The translations under genes were made by a program, and so were the position numbers. Source: Argentina anserina (Eukaryota > Streptophyta > Magnoliopsida > Rosales > Rosaceae). Taken from it: DNA of 64,000 nucleotides. Shown one piece after another: positions 11,526 to 24,947 of this stretch. The stretch lies in assembly GCF_933775445.1 (NCBI RefSeq), contig NC_065877.1, forward strand, positions 9,486,001 to 9,550,000, written 5' to 3'. The first letter of the stretch is position 1. Each line of letters opens with the position of its first letter. The notes under the pieces were generated by a model. The model saw only the letters and a list, made by a program, of their open reading frames with translations, was not told where the DNA came from and made no database searches.

Positions 11526-14500
11526 TCATGGAAGCTTGGTACAAAAGAGTTGTAGCGTGTCGCCATTTAAACAACCGAGGAGACCTTTCCTTGAAGAAGA
11601 TGCGTACTTAACATCGTGAACAGGACCTTGCTGTAAGTTGAGGCGCTGAACAGTGGTAGAAGATGACAGCTCTTTTAAAACTAGTTCAGAAGTTAGTTTA
11701 TCTTCATATGCAAACAATCTGCCGCGACTTTCTATGTTGATAATTGCGGATTTTGGCAGGCCAATATCACATACATTGGCGACTGAAGACCCCAACTTTA
11801 GAAAATGACCGCTGCTGCTTGCTCTCTTTAAAAGAACATGGGAACCAACTGTTCCTTGTCCGATGGCACGTGTAGGAGTAAACATTGGTTGCGTAAAAGC
11901 TGTCTCATCAGAAAATTCAACTTTGGGGCGATAGGAAGCAACAATGTCGTCTGTTCTAGGGCAATAGGCAAGAGATATACAAACTCCTTGGTTTTCTGTT
12001 TCAGGGACTAAAATTGGCCTTCACAGAATTGAAATTTGGTCAGAAGTACTCAACTGTTTACTCAACAGATACAGTATGCCGACCAATCCCAATACATAAT
12101 TTGTCAGAGCCACAAGCACAAAAAGGAAAGATAAGATTTGGCGGTATATGAATTTACTGGTGATCAAGAAAACTCTGAAATCCATATGGGTCCATAATCC
12201 ATATCCCAACAAAAAGATCAGAAATTGATAACAACAGAAGTTAGAGAAAGAATAAATACTCACCCCTTTTCAGCACCACCAAAGTTCCACAGACATAAGC
12301 CAATTGACGATGCGGACATCACTGTTCTAACACAAGGGGGAAGAGCTGAATTATATGAAAGGGAATGCACGGTATGAATTGGGTTGCTTGTCAGCCCTTT
12401 CAGGTATTCAACAGGCCCTGAGGTTTGCCGCATGTCAAATACCATAAGATAGCCATTCTGCAAGTATAAAAAAACGTAACGTGAACCTGAGACATAAAAA
12501 AGAGGGCTTCATATAATGCAAGCTGTTCAGATTACACAATGTAACACCAGACCTGTAATCCAGCATATATATAATTTGAATCGTTGAGATCCCATGAGCA
12601 TGTCCAAGCAGCAGCCTGGAAGCAACCATGTCAGCATGACAAAAGAAGAGAAAGAAGAGTAATGCAGTGTATCCCCATTGCATACACAAATACTTTCTTG
12701 TATTGCAATAAATCACCTCAGTCCATAACACCATGTGATACATTTACAACTTACAAGCCATGCAACACAGACCAGAGATTATCAACTTTAACAACTACAA
12801 ATTTATTGAGGACTTCTATGTTCCCACTGCAAAATGACAATGACGCCTCAAAATGATGGGCTACAAGTGAAAATCAAGTCAACAGATCCACTAAATTCTA
12901 CCAGTTCCCCCTCACACGACCAACTATCCCCTGTTATAAAAAAATTGCCGTATTAAATATCTTGCACATTTTAATCCGCACTGTCTTGAATTCTTCTAAT
13001 CTGTACTGTCTGCCATATCCACAGATCCACTATATTCTACAAGTTCCACCTCACACAACCAAACTATCCCATGTTATAAAAAATTATGTATTAAATCATT
13101 TAACATTGTAACGTGTACAGTCATGAAATCTTATTTTTGTGCTCATATACACCAAATGGAAGAACATAAAATGACACTATAGTCAAGAATAGGAAAAGAA
13201 TACAGGATAATTGATAGAATTTGACAGTGCATTATGCTGTGTAACCTGAACATTAAAAAAATAATGTAAAAATGATTTTATGCTGCATAGTACAGGAATC
13301 ATAACCTAGAGCTTAAGGCAAAGCCTTTGGTTTTATTTAGTGCTGAACGCATAAATAATGGGTCAAAAGTTTACCGGTAGGTCATAGGAGACAATGACGT
13401 TGTTGTTCTCCGTACTGCATCAAATAGCACAATTAAGTGAACAGAAGAATTATATGAAAAGAAGACCAAAATAACACTTAAGACCTCAAGTAAATCAGTG
13501 AAACCTGAAAACTGCCAATTTCTTTCCTAGGCAAGCACAGAGTGCAAGGTTGCTGTTAGAGGGAGAAATACGTAGGTCCCTGATAGAATTTATAGAGCTA
13601 GGAAGAAGAATATCATCTCTGTCATATGGAGGTATCAGGCTCATCTGCACACAACATATTTACGACAAAACAAAAGACCTTAAAGAGCCGTTCATGTCGA
13701 AAATATCTATTAGAAGAAAAGAAAAACTATATCTAATACAAGAAATTACTTTGGTAAGAACATCTTTTCCACCTATCCCAGCATGCCTTCGCGAAATTAA
13801 CAAAATTTGTTTAGAAGTGTCGACGTCAAACACACGAGCACCAGCTACACGCAACTCCTTCTACCAATTTCAAAATGAGTTAACATTGAGTAGACAAAAG
13901 AAATAACGGAGTGCAATAGCTTAAACAAAACTATGCACACAGCTGATCCAAGATGATAAGGATAAGTATGAAAAAGTATAGCAGGGGTCATCACAACGAT
14001 TACCATCGAACGAAGGAAGTGATATAAAAATAAATACAGATTCATTTAACTGTCTACATATTAGTTCATGGTACATCAGTTTGTAATGCATTGCCAAACT
14101 ATGGACTGTGGAAGTGGAAAAGCGTTCTTGGATGCAAGAGAAACTCTAAAAATTGGATAAAAATTGAACCAATTTTTAAGGGATAAGATATTGATCCTTG
14201 ATACTTTAGCAGGCCAAGGTAATTCTCCCTAACCATTTCACTTCTTGATAGATCCAATGCCTCTGAAGTCATGCATAACTCTTTGCCTCTCCTATTTACC
14301 AATGACCAGTGTGAAATTCGAACCAACATCGCAGTAAAATTGTACCAAACTAGTCACCTAATTGTGAAAATAACCATATGTATTATCTTCCCTTGTTTTC
14401 TTTTGCCTGCTCTGATAAAGATATGATGTGCAGGGATAATTATGACATATGGAAGGATAAGTACATGTGTGTATCTACCTCCATATGGAAGATGAAAGAC

Positions 14501-16178
14501 AGGGAGAAGGTATAGAACATAGCAAAGAAACAGGAAATTTTGACAAACCTCTAATTTGAAGCTGCACGTATATGCTTGTCCACGGAGGTTAGAGCCAAAT
14601 GGTTGCCCTACAAAATATGTTAGGAGATTATTAGACATGATCTAGAAAGAAACACAGTCTTGTTCCAGGATGCATAACATCTAATATCATTAGAGCACTA
14701 TATTTATCTAAACTTTATAGATAGTAAAGTGTGGAAATAAAGAAACTAACCATTAGACCTTCCAGCTAATATGTTATTGTCAGATACAAATCTCTTTTCA
14801 AATCCCCCAATAGCATATCCTGATGCTTTGCTCTGATTTTTTTCCAAACAAAATGAGCAAAGACAGCAAATGTGAGAAAGGTGCGGACAACTTAGGATTG
14901 TTGAGACGTTAGATGAAATTAAATCAAGAAAACCATGTCTAAGTTAAATGATATTGTGTATGGCAAAGGAAGGAAAATGTTAACAAATATAACTGAAATA
15001 CACTAGAACCAATACAACTGAAAATATATATATATATATATATATATATTCAAGGAAAAGGTACATGCTTTACAATCAAGCATACCTCCATAAGCTGTTG
15101 AATTTTTCGTTCTAGTACACCCTGTTCCTTGAGCAGTTTAGCTTCCCTCTTATGCCATTCTGCTTGCTACACAACACCATATAGTTGCTTAGAAAGATAG
15201 CCACTGAATAGAGGAAGTGTATAACAAGATTGCCAGAAACATATCTACCTCCTTCTCATGAGAAGCACATTTAGCCTCAAGCAAATGAATCCTCTACAAA
15301 CAAAATAAAAAACACCCGGCATTCAATTACAACAAGTCCTTAGCTTACTCGAAGATAGCATCCACAAGAAAAAACCCAATCAACCACCTTTTGTGATTCT
15401 TCATCAACAGAAATGACCTGCGGCGCGAAAAGCTTCCTAATGTCTTTCAACTTGCATCTGGCATTGCATTGAGGACACTGGAAAAAACACGGAAACATAC
15501 AATCATCAACTCTCGAGAAACAAAAAAAGAACACCACCAAATAATTTCCACAATAGCGCATCTTACATAAGCATCATTACCTTCTGCTTGTGACACTTGC
15601 CCAGCCATTTTTTGATGCACGACATTCCGAAGATGTGTCCACAAGGAAGACAGCTACATCAATCAAATCACACATGAATAAAATCAGTCGGATCGTAACA
15701 TTAAAACGAAATCGACGGTAAAAATGAGGCGAAATACTTGACAACTGAAAAGGAAAGCTCAAGTGGCGAACCAGGTGCAGTGATCGCCATCACTAGTCCA
15801 AGCCTCCATACAAATCGGGCAAAACAATCCATCAATCTCATTCGATTTCCACTGACTGCCCTGCGAGCTCTCTCCGGTCTCAAACGCCGCCGTCTCCCGA
15901 GATCCGATCTTTCTCCGCTTGCCGCTCGCGGGATGCCGTTCGTAATCCGAGTCGGGTTGGATGGGCTCGTCAGGGGGGCCAATTGTGGAGAGATAGATCG
16001 CGTAATTGGGCTCGATTTGTGGGTGGGGAAGTTGTTCTTGTTCTTCTTCTTGGTAATCGTCTTCGGAGTCTTCAATTTGGATCTCGCCGATGACGGATGG
16101 TTCTTCTGAGGCCTCGTCGTTGTCGTCGAGTAGAGATGAATCGGCGAGATCGAGGTAGATAGGGTGAGGGTCGGCCAT
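11526..16178 (-). CDS. RING finger and WD40 E3 ubiquitin ligase, RFWD3-like
   Basis: I traced 13 exons on the minus strand: 16178-15772, 15653-15581, 15477-15388, 15293-15249, 15166-15086, 14832-14751, 14607-14549, 13860-13750, 13644-13505, 13414-13375, 12615-12553, 12457-12264 and 12018-11526. They sum to 1,878 nt, 625 aa plus stop, with phases that fit. The N-terminus is acidic (residues about 10-55). A C3HC4-type RING follows (CPIC at about 120, CLPCGHIFG, CPQC at about 161), split by two introns. Next is a Lys/Glu-rich helix likely to be a coiled coil (about 191-232). The C-terminal part, from about residue 235, matches the WD40-like region of plant RFWD3 homologues ('FDMRQTSGPVEYLKGL', 'SSIGLCLWNFGGAEKG'). 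Human RFWD3 ubiquitinates RPA and acts in DNA repair; a similar nuclear role here is inferred. The start ATG opens the acidic region. Intact as far as I can see. Confidence 0.9.
12882..13096. repeat. Diverged direct repeat in an intron of the RFWD3-like gene
   Basis: About 76 bp starting 'acagatccactaaattctac' at 12882 recurs as 'acagatccactatattctac' at 13021, each running through 'cctcacac..ccaactatccc', 'tgttataaaaaa' and 'gtattaaat'. The copies differ by roughly a tenth of their positions by eye. They lie in the intron between the exons at 13414-13375 and 12615-12553. It looks like an old local duplication with no coding role. Confidence 0.75.
15023..15049. repeat. (AT)n microsatellite in an RFWD3-like gene intron
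   Basis: About 13 AT units lie in the intron between the exons at 15166-15086 and 14832-14751. The tract is 37 bp from the nearer exon. Confidence 0.9.
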
Positions 16179-17171
16179 GGCTGTGCGAAAGGGGAAGAAG
16201 GCTAGGGTTCACAGTGAGAGAGACGCAATTATTAGCCGTTTAATTGACGGTGACAGATTTGGTGGGAAATCCAAACTGCCGCCCCGTTATTTCTTTAAAG
16301 CGGGTCCGAAATTTACCGCTCGGTAAAAATAATAGGTCAAAGTCTTTTTTATTTCTCTGAAAATTTACTAAAACAAAATCAGGTGATGCGCACGTGATTG
16401 GATAAGTAACTAAGTAAGGAAGACGTCTTCACTGTAGTTAACAATCCTTCACAGACCTTCAAAAAAAATTGGTATCTACTGCCGGCCGGCTTGACTTATC
16501 CCGAAATACATAATTCGTGATTTCATTAAGAATGAGATAGTTTGTAATGCTACTGAAACCAATGCCAGTGGCAATTAGAATTTTTCTTGCATTAGCTCTC
16601 AACCTTCAGCAATTATCATGGCCGTCTTTTAAAGATCGAGTAGATATCAAAGTAGGTATTGATGCAGTCAACAGTTTTCATAGCTGTAATTTGAAATTGA
16701 TATTGATTATCTCCTGAATTCCAAGAGTTTTCTAGGAATATAAAATTCTTTAAAATGAAATATAAGCGATGAAATGTGAAGATAGATTTCTCCCCAACAA
16801 AGACCTTACATTTCCATTAAAAACAAATGAACGTCGGGGCTCTGCGCGCTCGACTCTTGATCGATTTCACATCTGTTTACTTGTTTGTCATTATATCACT
16901 TTAGACTCCGATGAGAGTTTGAAAACCAATTTCGTTTACAGTAATGAGAAGATGATCGAAGAGAGCCCTTTAACATTGCAGCATCTATGGATACGCCAGA
17001 GCGATACCATAATCCTTAACAATGATGCCTGCAGAATGCTTTTAGGAAATAGAAAAACGTACTAAAATCATCAATGAAATCAAATTCGATTACTAATCAT
17101 GAATAGACCAAAATCCTCAATAATATTCTACTGCCAGTCTGCCACTAAAACACCAAACAACATCTAGAAAT
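16179..17171. other. Intergenic region between RFWD3-like and SKP1-like genes
   Basis: The first part should hold the 5' UTR and promoter of the minus-strand RFWD3-like gene, including a GC-richer patch at about 16230-16320. The part next to 17171 should be the 3' UTR of the SKP1-like gene. No further gene is seen. A plus-strand open frame at 16769-17065 has no recognisable domain. Confidence 0.5.
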
Positions 17172-17687
17172 TTATTCAAAAGCCCACTGGTTTTCACGAC
17201 GAACCTCCTCCTCTTCCTCCTGGGTGTAGTCATTTACGATATGGAATGTCGCTCTTATCTCCTCCGCGCTTTTCCCCTTCATCATGTTCGCAACATGTTC
17301 GCATGTCAGGTCCAAAAGGCTCTTGATGTTCAAGTAATTCGCCGCCAGAATCAAATCAAACAGCACATTTTGGTCAGGCTCAACATCCTTCACGAACTCC
17401 TTATCCCACGTTTTGAGTTTATCGTCCTCGGTGTTGCTGGGGCCATAGCTGCTGTTTTTCTCGGCGGCTTCAACGTGTTTGCAACAGTACTCGATGACCT
17501 TTGCCAGGATCTTGCTGGTGACGTTCGGGAGAGGAATAATGCCCTCGGCGCAGTCGTCCTCGATCATGTGCTTGATCGTCTGCGACTGCAACGCCACCGC
17601 TTCCTCCACCTCGAAGGACTCATTGTCGGAGCTCCGGAGGGTGAACTTCTTCTTGTTATTCTCTGCTGGTGCGGCGGAAGTCGACAT
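17172..17687 (-). CDS. SKP1-like protein (SCF ubiquitin ligase adaptor)
   Basis: One uninterrupted frame encodes 171 aa. SKP1 bridges the F-box protein and cullin 1 in SCF E3 complexes, in nucleus and cytosol. The N-terminal POZ/BTB-like fold starts at [17 protein letters not shown] and runs to about residue 75 ([33 protein letters not shown]). The C-terminal Skp1 domain follows ('[20 protein letters not shown]', '[20 protein letters not shown]') and ends in the conserved RRENQWAFE tail that contacts F-box proteins. I chose the ATG at 17687 because the family begins shortly before the KKF block; an in-frame upstream extension to 17762 is not family-like. Length is normal. The lack of introns could mean a retrocopy, but many plant SKP1-like genes are intronless. 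All key regions look intact. Confidence 0.95.
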   Translation of the reverse strand: MSTSAAPAENNKKKFTLRSSDNESFEVEEAVALQSQTIKHMIEDDCAEGIIPLPNVTSKILAKVIEYCCKHVEAAEKNSSYGPSNTEDDKLKTWDKEFVKDVEPDQNVLFDLILAANYLNIKSLLDLTCEHVANMMKGKSAEEIRATFHIVNDYTQEEEEEVRRENQWAFE

Positions 17688-17763
17688 GGCCTGGTTAGGG
17701 CTTTGGCTAGAAAACGCAACTCGAGAGAAAATATCTAGGGTTTGAATGGTGAGGGGTAACACG

Positions 17764-17773
17764 CCTTATATAG
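17764..17773 (-). promoter_or_regulatory. Likely TATA box of the SKP1-like gene
   Basis: On the minus strand this reads CTATATAAGG, about 77 bp upstream of the chosen ATG. A start site about 30 bp downstream would leave a 5' UTR of some 45 nt. A second TATATA block lies a few bases further upstream. Confidence 0.55.
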
Positions 17774-18656
17774 TTATATATAGTTCGCAAGTCCAAATTC
17801 CGAATGACATTTGGTGAAAAAATCAAATATAATAAACAAAGAAAATCACACCGCAAATATTACAAGTCGAATGGATAGAGAGTTTGACTCTCTCTAAACT
17901 CTAGCGGGAAAGTCACTAGTCGAAGAGGAGGTTGCGCCTCCCGCCCCGACGCTAAACCCTTTCAGAACGTACAGGTGCAGTATCTTTTCAGGTTAGTGAG
18001 AATACTAGCTCGAGCGCGTTGGAAGACCCCTTATGGTCTTTAGGGCACATGTTCCACCATAGATGCTTCAAAATTGTTAAAGACTGACCCTATAGTGAAA
18101 TAAACAGTTGTGTGTGATGTTAGATCAATTTTGGACATATCACATATTATATGATTATCATGTTTAATGTCATAATTTATTTCTACATGGAAACAAAGAT
18201 AGTATCAAATCTAGTTCCTAATGATTTCGTGTATTATATCATTATGGTAAGAAATCCTAATTTAAGTCTAGAAACAAGACTACAAATCAGTATTGAATCA
18301 GGAATTTAAATAAGATGACTTAACTTACAAGATGTCTTTAATGGAATGACTCTTAAGGGTTAAAGATTCTCTATATATAGATGGTAAACGTCCATGTTAT
18401 CACTACGAGTTATTTACGTGAGTTTCTGTCCATTGAGAAAGCAAAGAGTAGTGACTAACGGAAGACTTTGCCTAGCACCTTGTGACTTCGGATTAAGGCA
18501 CAATGGATCACGGTGTCGTCGTTCATGAAGATGGTAAGTTAATCTCATTCACTAAATTAACGATTAGTTGTTATGCATATGATCTTTGGTTTTGTACTCA
18601 TATCATGTAATTTAATTTACATGTGATTCATGAATTGCATGACAATGTAGTGATTT
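17774..18656. other. Intergenic DNA upstream of the SKP1-like gene
   Basis: No gene is recognised. A GC-richer patch at about 17890-17990 ('ctctctaaactctagcggg', 'gcctcccgccccgacgc') and a TATA-like CTATATATAG at 18371 suggest retroelement remnants. I could not define ends. Confidence 0.4.
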
Positions 18657-18796
18657 ATGCCAGTGGGCCGAAAAGACTGATCCAAACACGGGCCCGACTT
18701 GGCCCGAGCCCGATAAATTCATGAGCCGGCCCGTAAACACATAATTTTATATTATTTATATAAATATTTAAATAATTATAATAATAATAATAATTG

Positions 18797-19008
18797 TGTT
18801 CCCGGATAATTACTATTCTACCATTCTATATGTCTTAGTCTTATTAGGTTTCCTGTTAGAGATAGATTCGCATCTCTGTAATAGATTAGGATTCTGAATC
18901 CTACGGGATTGTGATTATGTAATGCCAATATATAGGCTTCATTATCAATTAATAAAGAGTTCGGTTATGTTATATTATGTTGTTATTATTCTCGTTCCTC
19001 CTCAAACA
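18797..19008 (+). repeat. Left LTR of the copia-like element
   Basis: This 212-bp LTR starts TGTTCCC and ends AAACA. It shares with the right LTR the blocks 'ttgttagaga' or 'ctgttagaga', 'catctctgtaata', 'atcctacg', 'ttatgtaatgcc' and 'ttattattctcgtt'. It carries a TATA-like 'caatatataggc' and an AATAAAGAG motif. Confidence 0.85.
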
Positions 19009-22000
19009 CGTTATCATGCACTTTGTTCTAAAGTGTATGAGCAACGAGGCCACCAGAAATTTAGAACCCTATCCCTGAAAATCCTTTTTCTAGCAACCTC
19101 CTTTTCTTAACATCGCCGGAAAGATAGAATAGGATCCGACAAATTATTGTTGAAATAACAAAAATCCAACAAATTGAAGTTGCTATGGCCACCCAAGAAT
19201 TTTCTCTTAACACCCATCTTTTTCTCCGATGGCTAGAGTCCTTAACTGATTGCTTTCCAGCGCCCCGAGCTTTGAAGACAAAGCAGCGACGCAACTTGGA
19301 TTCTCCAGACCGCCGCAACAGGGAGTCTTTTGCCTCGAATAGCGCTTCCCTACCGCGCGTCTGCTCCGCTTCGACTTAGGCCAGTCGTTGAAGACCCAGC
19401 TCCCGGCGCCGCTCTCCTCTCCGACGTCTCGAGAAGCCCAGCCCCGACGTCATCACTTACATCCTCCAATCTACGAGACCCAGCATGTGATCTATATGGT
19501 GCAAGACCCAGCGTCTGCTCAACTGGGATCTCCACGATCCGACCCGTGTCTAACTCCCAGACCCGACCCAGCCCAGCCAGATCTTTTGGGCCTCCGAGCC
19601 CAATAGCCCAATGGGCTTAATTTTTTTTTCCTTTTCCTATTTATTTATTTGTTTCTATGCACGTCTTAGTTTCTAATTATATTTCACGTGCTCTTATAGG
19701 AAAAATAGTCACTTCTCGTACTATGGTGATGACATATACGACATAGATGGACGTTCATTCTGCAATTTGCACATCGTTTCGAGCGTATTCTCAAGCGATT
19801 TCTATGTCATCAATATGACGATCGAAAAAGAATTCATCAAACAGCTTCCTGCATGACGATCAATTTGCAGAGCAATTTAATTATATGAGGTCTATTTGGC
19901 ATACCAATAAGTATGTTTTTCTCAAAGTTGCTGCTTTTGAACATATATATATATATATATATAAATTATCGGGCGCTATTAGCTTTCTTCATGTCTCTTT
20001 TCCGGCCTTTCTTATAATACTGATGAGACGAAAGAGGGATATGATTGCCCTCTTGGTCGATGTTTTTCGTGTGATGGTCCTAGGGAGTCGTGTTATTCCC
20101 CTGAGTGCACCGCTATTTTGTGTACGATTATGAGAATCGCCGATATGCATCGATTATTTTATGACCGTATACATCACAACCCTTCTAATTCAGGTTATAT
20201 ACTTGAATAGTTTCGATTATTCGAAACTTGTACAACCCTCATTTCTTGTGGATGTGTCGTCATCGTGACTGTTATTGAAATGTTTGAGTTTTCTTAAACT
20301 CATGTCTATATACGATAATCTCAAGGTCTACGTACTCATATATTTGAGTTGAAATTCACTACTCTGAAGCATCACAATTTGCTGATAAAAGATCCCAAAA
20401 TAGCAAATTCTATGGGACATATGTAAAGTGATTTAATAAACGTATTTGACGTTGTTTTACCAGAGTTAACTTTGATGCATGCTCCACATCCAAGAAACAC
20501 ATGCCCTTTTTTGGCACTTGTATCTATATCTATTGAGGGAACATTTGAGATGGAAACGTAACATTCTTCGATTCTCCAGTTAGCAGATTTTGAGCCTCAG
20601 GCTAAGGCTTCGCCCCATCTCATACGCAAGATTTGCTTGCTATCAATATTTGATTAGTCAATTTATTTTGACTATGTTTTATGCTTAATATTTTCAAGTA
20701 TGACATTGGCATTGCCATGTTTCTTACTAGACTTCAGCTTAAGTCATCTATTGAAATTGGAAGTTTGTTTGTGTTGTATTAAAGATTGGCACATTCAATA
20801 AAACATTTCGTATTCCTTATTTAAAAGATGATCTCGTGAGAATTTTATTTGCCTTCAACCTACCATGAATGGTCAACGTATGCAACTGCATGTGGTTCTT
20901 AAATTGGCCGCTTTTGGGTTACATGGGACCCTAATAATACTACATTATGAATTTGACACTTAATATTTGAAAAACGTACATCGGAATGTCAAAATTTGAC
21001 ATTGTTATGATCTCTAGCATTTATGACACGTTTCCGGCCGTTTTGACCGCCTTCCAGCCTATTTCCGGCGTTTACGGCACCACTACTCGGTTCCTGCCGG
21101 CATTTCCTGTCGCGTATGAAGTCTGGTCTCCTAACCGACCAGATTTCGGCCGCCGGTGGCTGATTTTCGGTCACTGGTGCTACCTGTTTTCCATCGAGTT
21201 TTTCGGCAATTCTTTGTCGTTTTCTCGTTGTTTTTCTAGCATATTTCCAACATTCTTTGTTGAAGCGTTTTCCCGCCAAAGTTTCATTCAGTTTTGAGTT
21301 ATTTGGACGTGGTTTTCCGGTTTTCTCCAAATAGTTTCGCAGCTCAAACGATTTTATTATTGGTGACCACCCGCACCGATTGGATGGTTTTTGCCACCTT
21401 AATTTTTTGGTATTCAACAACTCTAATACCATGTTTTTCCAACTCTTAAGTTGAAGAATGTAGTTCTATTGTCATGTGATACACTCGATGGGATTACACT
21501 TTGTCCTGATCCCCCCTCTTACCCACGGCGTATTGTCTAGAGAAGTTCATCACGTCGTTGACTCTTTTAATTTTATTTTGACCATGTCACGCAGTAAAAT
21601 TGAGTGTTTTGTTGATTACACAACCACCCACACTGTCCTACGGGGCAGATAGTTATTTTACTGATCTCGTGCAGAGATTGTGTTTTATACCTTCGTGTCT
21701 TGCTAAGTTTTAAAGGCCATACATGCCAATAATTTTCATCTGAATACTTATGTTGAGAACTGAGAGGAATATATTTTTAAGAAATTCTAAAAATTGGTTG
21801 TACGCAACCTTGCTGCTTGGCCCGTAGCAGCCCCTGCAGCTGTTATGCATGGCTATGCTGCCCTACAGCTGCCTTGCACGGCCTTGTAGCCATGCAGCTC
21901 TTACTGCAGCCCTGCATCCCTGCAGCCCTGCACCCTTGTCACCCCGCAGCCACTCTTGACAAAACGTGCTTAATTGATGATTCTTATTGTCAATCTTCTC

Positions 22001-22179
22001 ATGTGAATACTCCATCTGAGCATATTTCACTCTTGCAAAGTATTTAAGGTGACATTAGTGGATCATATCCAACCGAAAAAATGTAGGTTAAAAGCATCAA
22101 CGCGTTAGTCACACGTCACTTTATTTTCCACAAGGAATGCTTCATTTGTTAAGTTTTTAGCTATGATCATCATACTAAG

Positions 22180-22720
22180 GGCTAACCACCATTCTCATCC
22201 TCTCAAATCTATTTAATTGGATACCGTTGGAGTTCACCTCCAAAATTTTTGATGATTTCATTTTGCATATCTATTGGAATCATCGTTGAACATATTGTTC
22301 CTCATATTCATTCACTACACGGTATTACATAGCTCAGACTTGGTTATGGGTACTAATATACCGGTCTCTGTACGAGGATATGTAATGATGTTGCATACAA
22401 CGACACTTATTCGTTTTAGACCCACAACTTGCCAACATTTAGTGCGTACCAGATGGTTACTGGATACGATTCCAACGTTCTTTTCACTAACGCCTATTTG
22501 ATTAAATTGTTTATGTGTTTCCATTTTAGTATCTCAGATGGGTCTACATGAAATGATTAAGTATTTTGGTTGGTTATGATTTATGGATCACTAACACTTG
22601 TCTGTTATTTCCAATCTACAACCGTAGATCTCTATCTTGCGATATCCGCATATGGTCATTTTGATGAGACATATTTCCCATCGTTAGGGGCATATATAGG
22701 ATGCTTCCATTCCAGTTTTA
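22180..22720 (+). pseudogene. Copia integrase-region relic
   Basis: Broken frames recall plant copia integrase: 'GEFTSKIFDDF' near 22230, a 'ATLIRFR(P)T' type stretch near 22400-22430, and 'FDE(T)YFPSL' near 22655-22685. In intact copia elements these correspond to the end of the integrase core and the region just after it. Stops and frame changes separate the pieces, so no protein is expected. The order of the pieces agrees with the plus orientation of the element. Confidence 0.6.
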
Positions 22721-24947
22721 ACGTTAAGAATTGACGTGATGTGGCACTATGTCTCATTAAGATCATGCATTGCTCTGAGTAAACAAAAGTGTGATGCATT
22801 ATCGACCGTTAGAAAGTCAAAGATTCGATGCTCAATGACTTTACCGATATTGTGAAAGTGACGAGATTTCACATAAATGTTGTAATGTGTCTGTAAGATT
22901 GGAAATCTCAGAATTTGGGAGAATTTCATATGACCTGGTCCTAGCACTGTTGGCACCATCCCTGACAGTGGGAAGGAAGCTGGCGATGACACCATTGTAC
23001 GATGTGGTGTTGTCGGCGCCCGTGGTATTGTACCACAAAATGAGGGCGGCAAGCAAAGATAGACTAGTAAAGGTCATAGCTTCGGTCTTGGCTCTTACCT
23101 AGATGAGAGGGAGACCAATATTCTCTATAATCAAAAGTAGAAAGAAGTGAGGTGCGTAGGCGCAAGTATTTCGCCCATCATCAAGAGATATTCTCTGAAC
23201 ATATATATCAAATAAGTTTCTGTGGGACGCTACACACTCCTTTGTTGATGTTCGAGAACAAAATAAATCTTTCAATTGATCGTATAAGCGCGCGTATATT
23301 AATAGATTGATCTCTCATGATTGATGATATATTCACTTATGCTTTTATTCCGTTGTAAAAAGTATCAACGATGAGCAACTTGACCGAAGTGGAAAGAATC
23401 AATACATGTTGAACTAGACTTGTTATGTCAGTCATTGTTCGTAAGTGTAATAAGAAAGATGAAGGCATGTGATATTTGAAGGACTTATGGTGTAAAGATT
23501 GTCTCATTATCCCAGTATTGACCACGATAAAGTTATATTCTCTCGTAATAGACATAATTGTTTTCCTCTACTTGATAAGTAGTAGTGTCCAAGAAAACTG
23601 GTTTGCAACATATGATAGTGGTCATTACATATCTGTATAGGGATCTTGACATAGATATGAAAGTGTCTGAAGGACCTTAATTGCTTGATTAAATGCCTCC
23701 AGACCACGAAGAGCTTATGCAGTCAGATTGCGACGTTCGAGAGAACATAGTACAATCAGTTGCAAGAACTTATACCCATACGTGTTCATATGAAAGCCAA
23801 TTTTGGACTCTATATTCCATCTAAATAAAGATGATGATGAGTTTCAATGAGCTATAGATTCATATAAGTTAGTGTTGTTAAGATACTATTGCTTTCATTA
23901 TGATGTGGTCAACTATGCGTCTATGCATCGTCATTGAACTTGCATTGCTCCTTTGACATGGGTTTAGTTATACACTTAGTGAACCAACACAAATCATATC
24001 CACACCAACGCCGTCAGCAACTCCAACAACATCAACGTAGGCCTTGGTGAAACAGTCGACACTAGCAGCGTATATGATGCGTACAGTTCCGTCTCGGACC
24101 AAAATCAGTCATTCATTGGTCCATTCCCCCATTCCTTTGTGAAAGACTCATTGAATGTGACAAATCAGAATATGTCCAGTTTCATAGGTCAACTTCAATG
24201 AGACCTATATGACAGTTTACTCAATGAAATATGGTGAATTTAGTACCGTTGGAAAAGAATATATGTCTACTTTCCAGTGACACTAATCATTTGGTCATAG
24301 CTATCGTATTGAGTGAGTTATGGCCGTTTTAGCAAAGTATAACCGTTTTGTCCAAAAATTTGCAAGTCAGTAAACTTCGATAGAGCATTGTGAAATTTTT
24401 CGATTGAATTAGGTTGTGAACTTTATGTTACTAGAAAGCCACATGTGTCTACTTTTCAGAAAATTTTACGGTTCGCTGATACCTATTGTGACGAAGAAGT
24501 TATGACCGTTTAAGTGAGTGAAGATCATTCTACCCGAGAATCTGATTTTCATTGAAAACTCTTGTTTTGAGTTGTTATGTAATTTTGTTTCCTAAGATCT
24601 AAGTTTGGCTAAGTATAGCATGTATGATCTAAGAATGTATGGATATATTAATGATTAATTATTAGCCCAAGACTACTTTTGAGAAGTATGTAATGAACGT
24701 TGTAAATGTTATATACATTGTTCTTCGTACTACATGATTATGACACTAATCAATGAGAGTTGTTTCATAGACATCAAGGGGAGTCTACCTCACATGATGC
24801 TATCAAATGTAGATAGTGCGCTGTCATCTTTTTCCTTTCGATCAAGATTTTGTTTTTCACTTCAGAGGATTTTATTTTGCTTGACTAGGTTTTTACTGAG
24901 GCAAGATATGTGCACCATGCAACCTAGATATGCAACACAAGGGGGAG

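Noticed and set aside
21817..22047. Cys/Ala/Leu-rich open frame
   Set aside because: It lies inside the degenerate copia element and comes from a low-complexity CTGCAGCC repeat.
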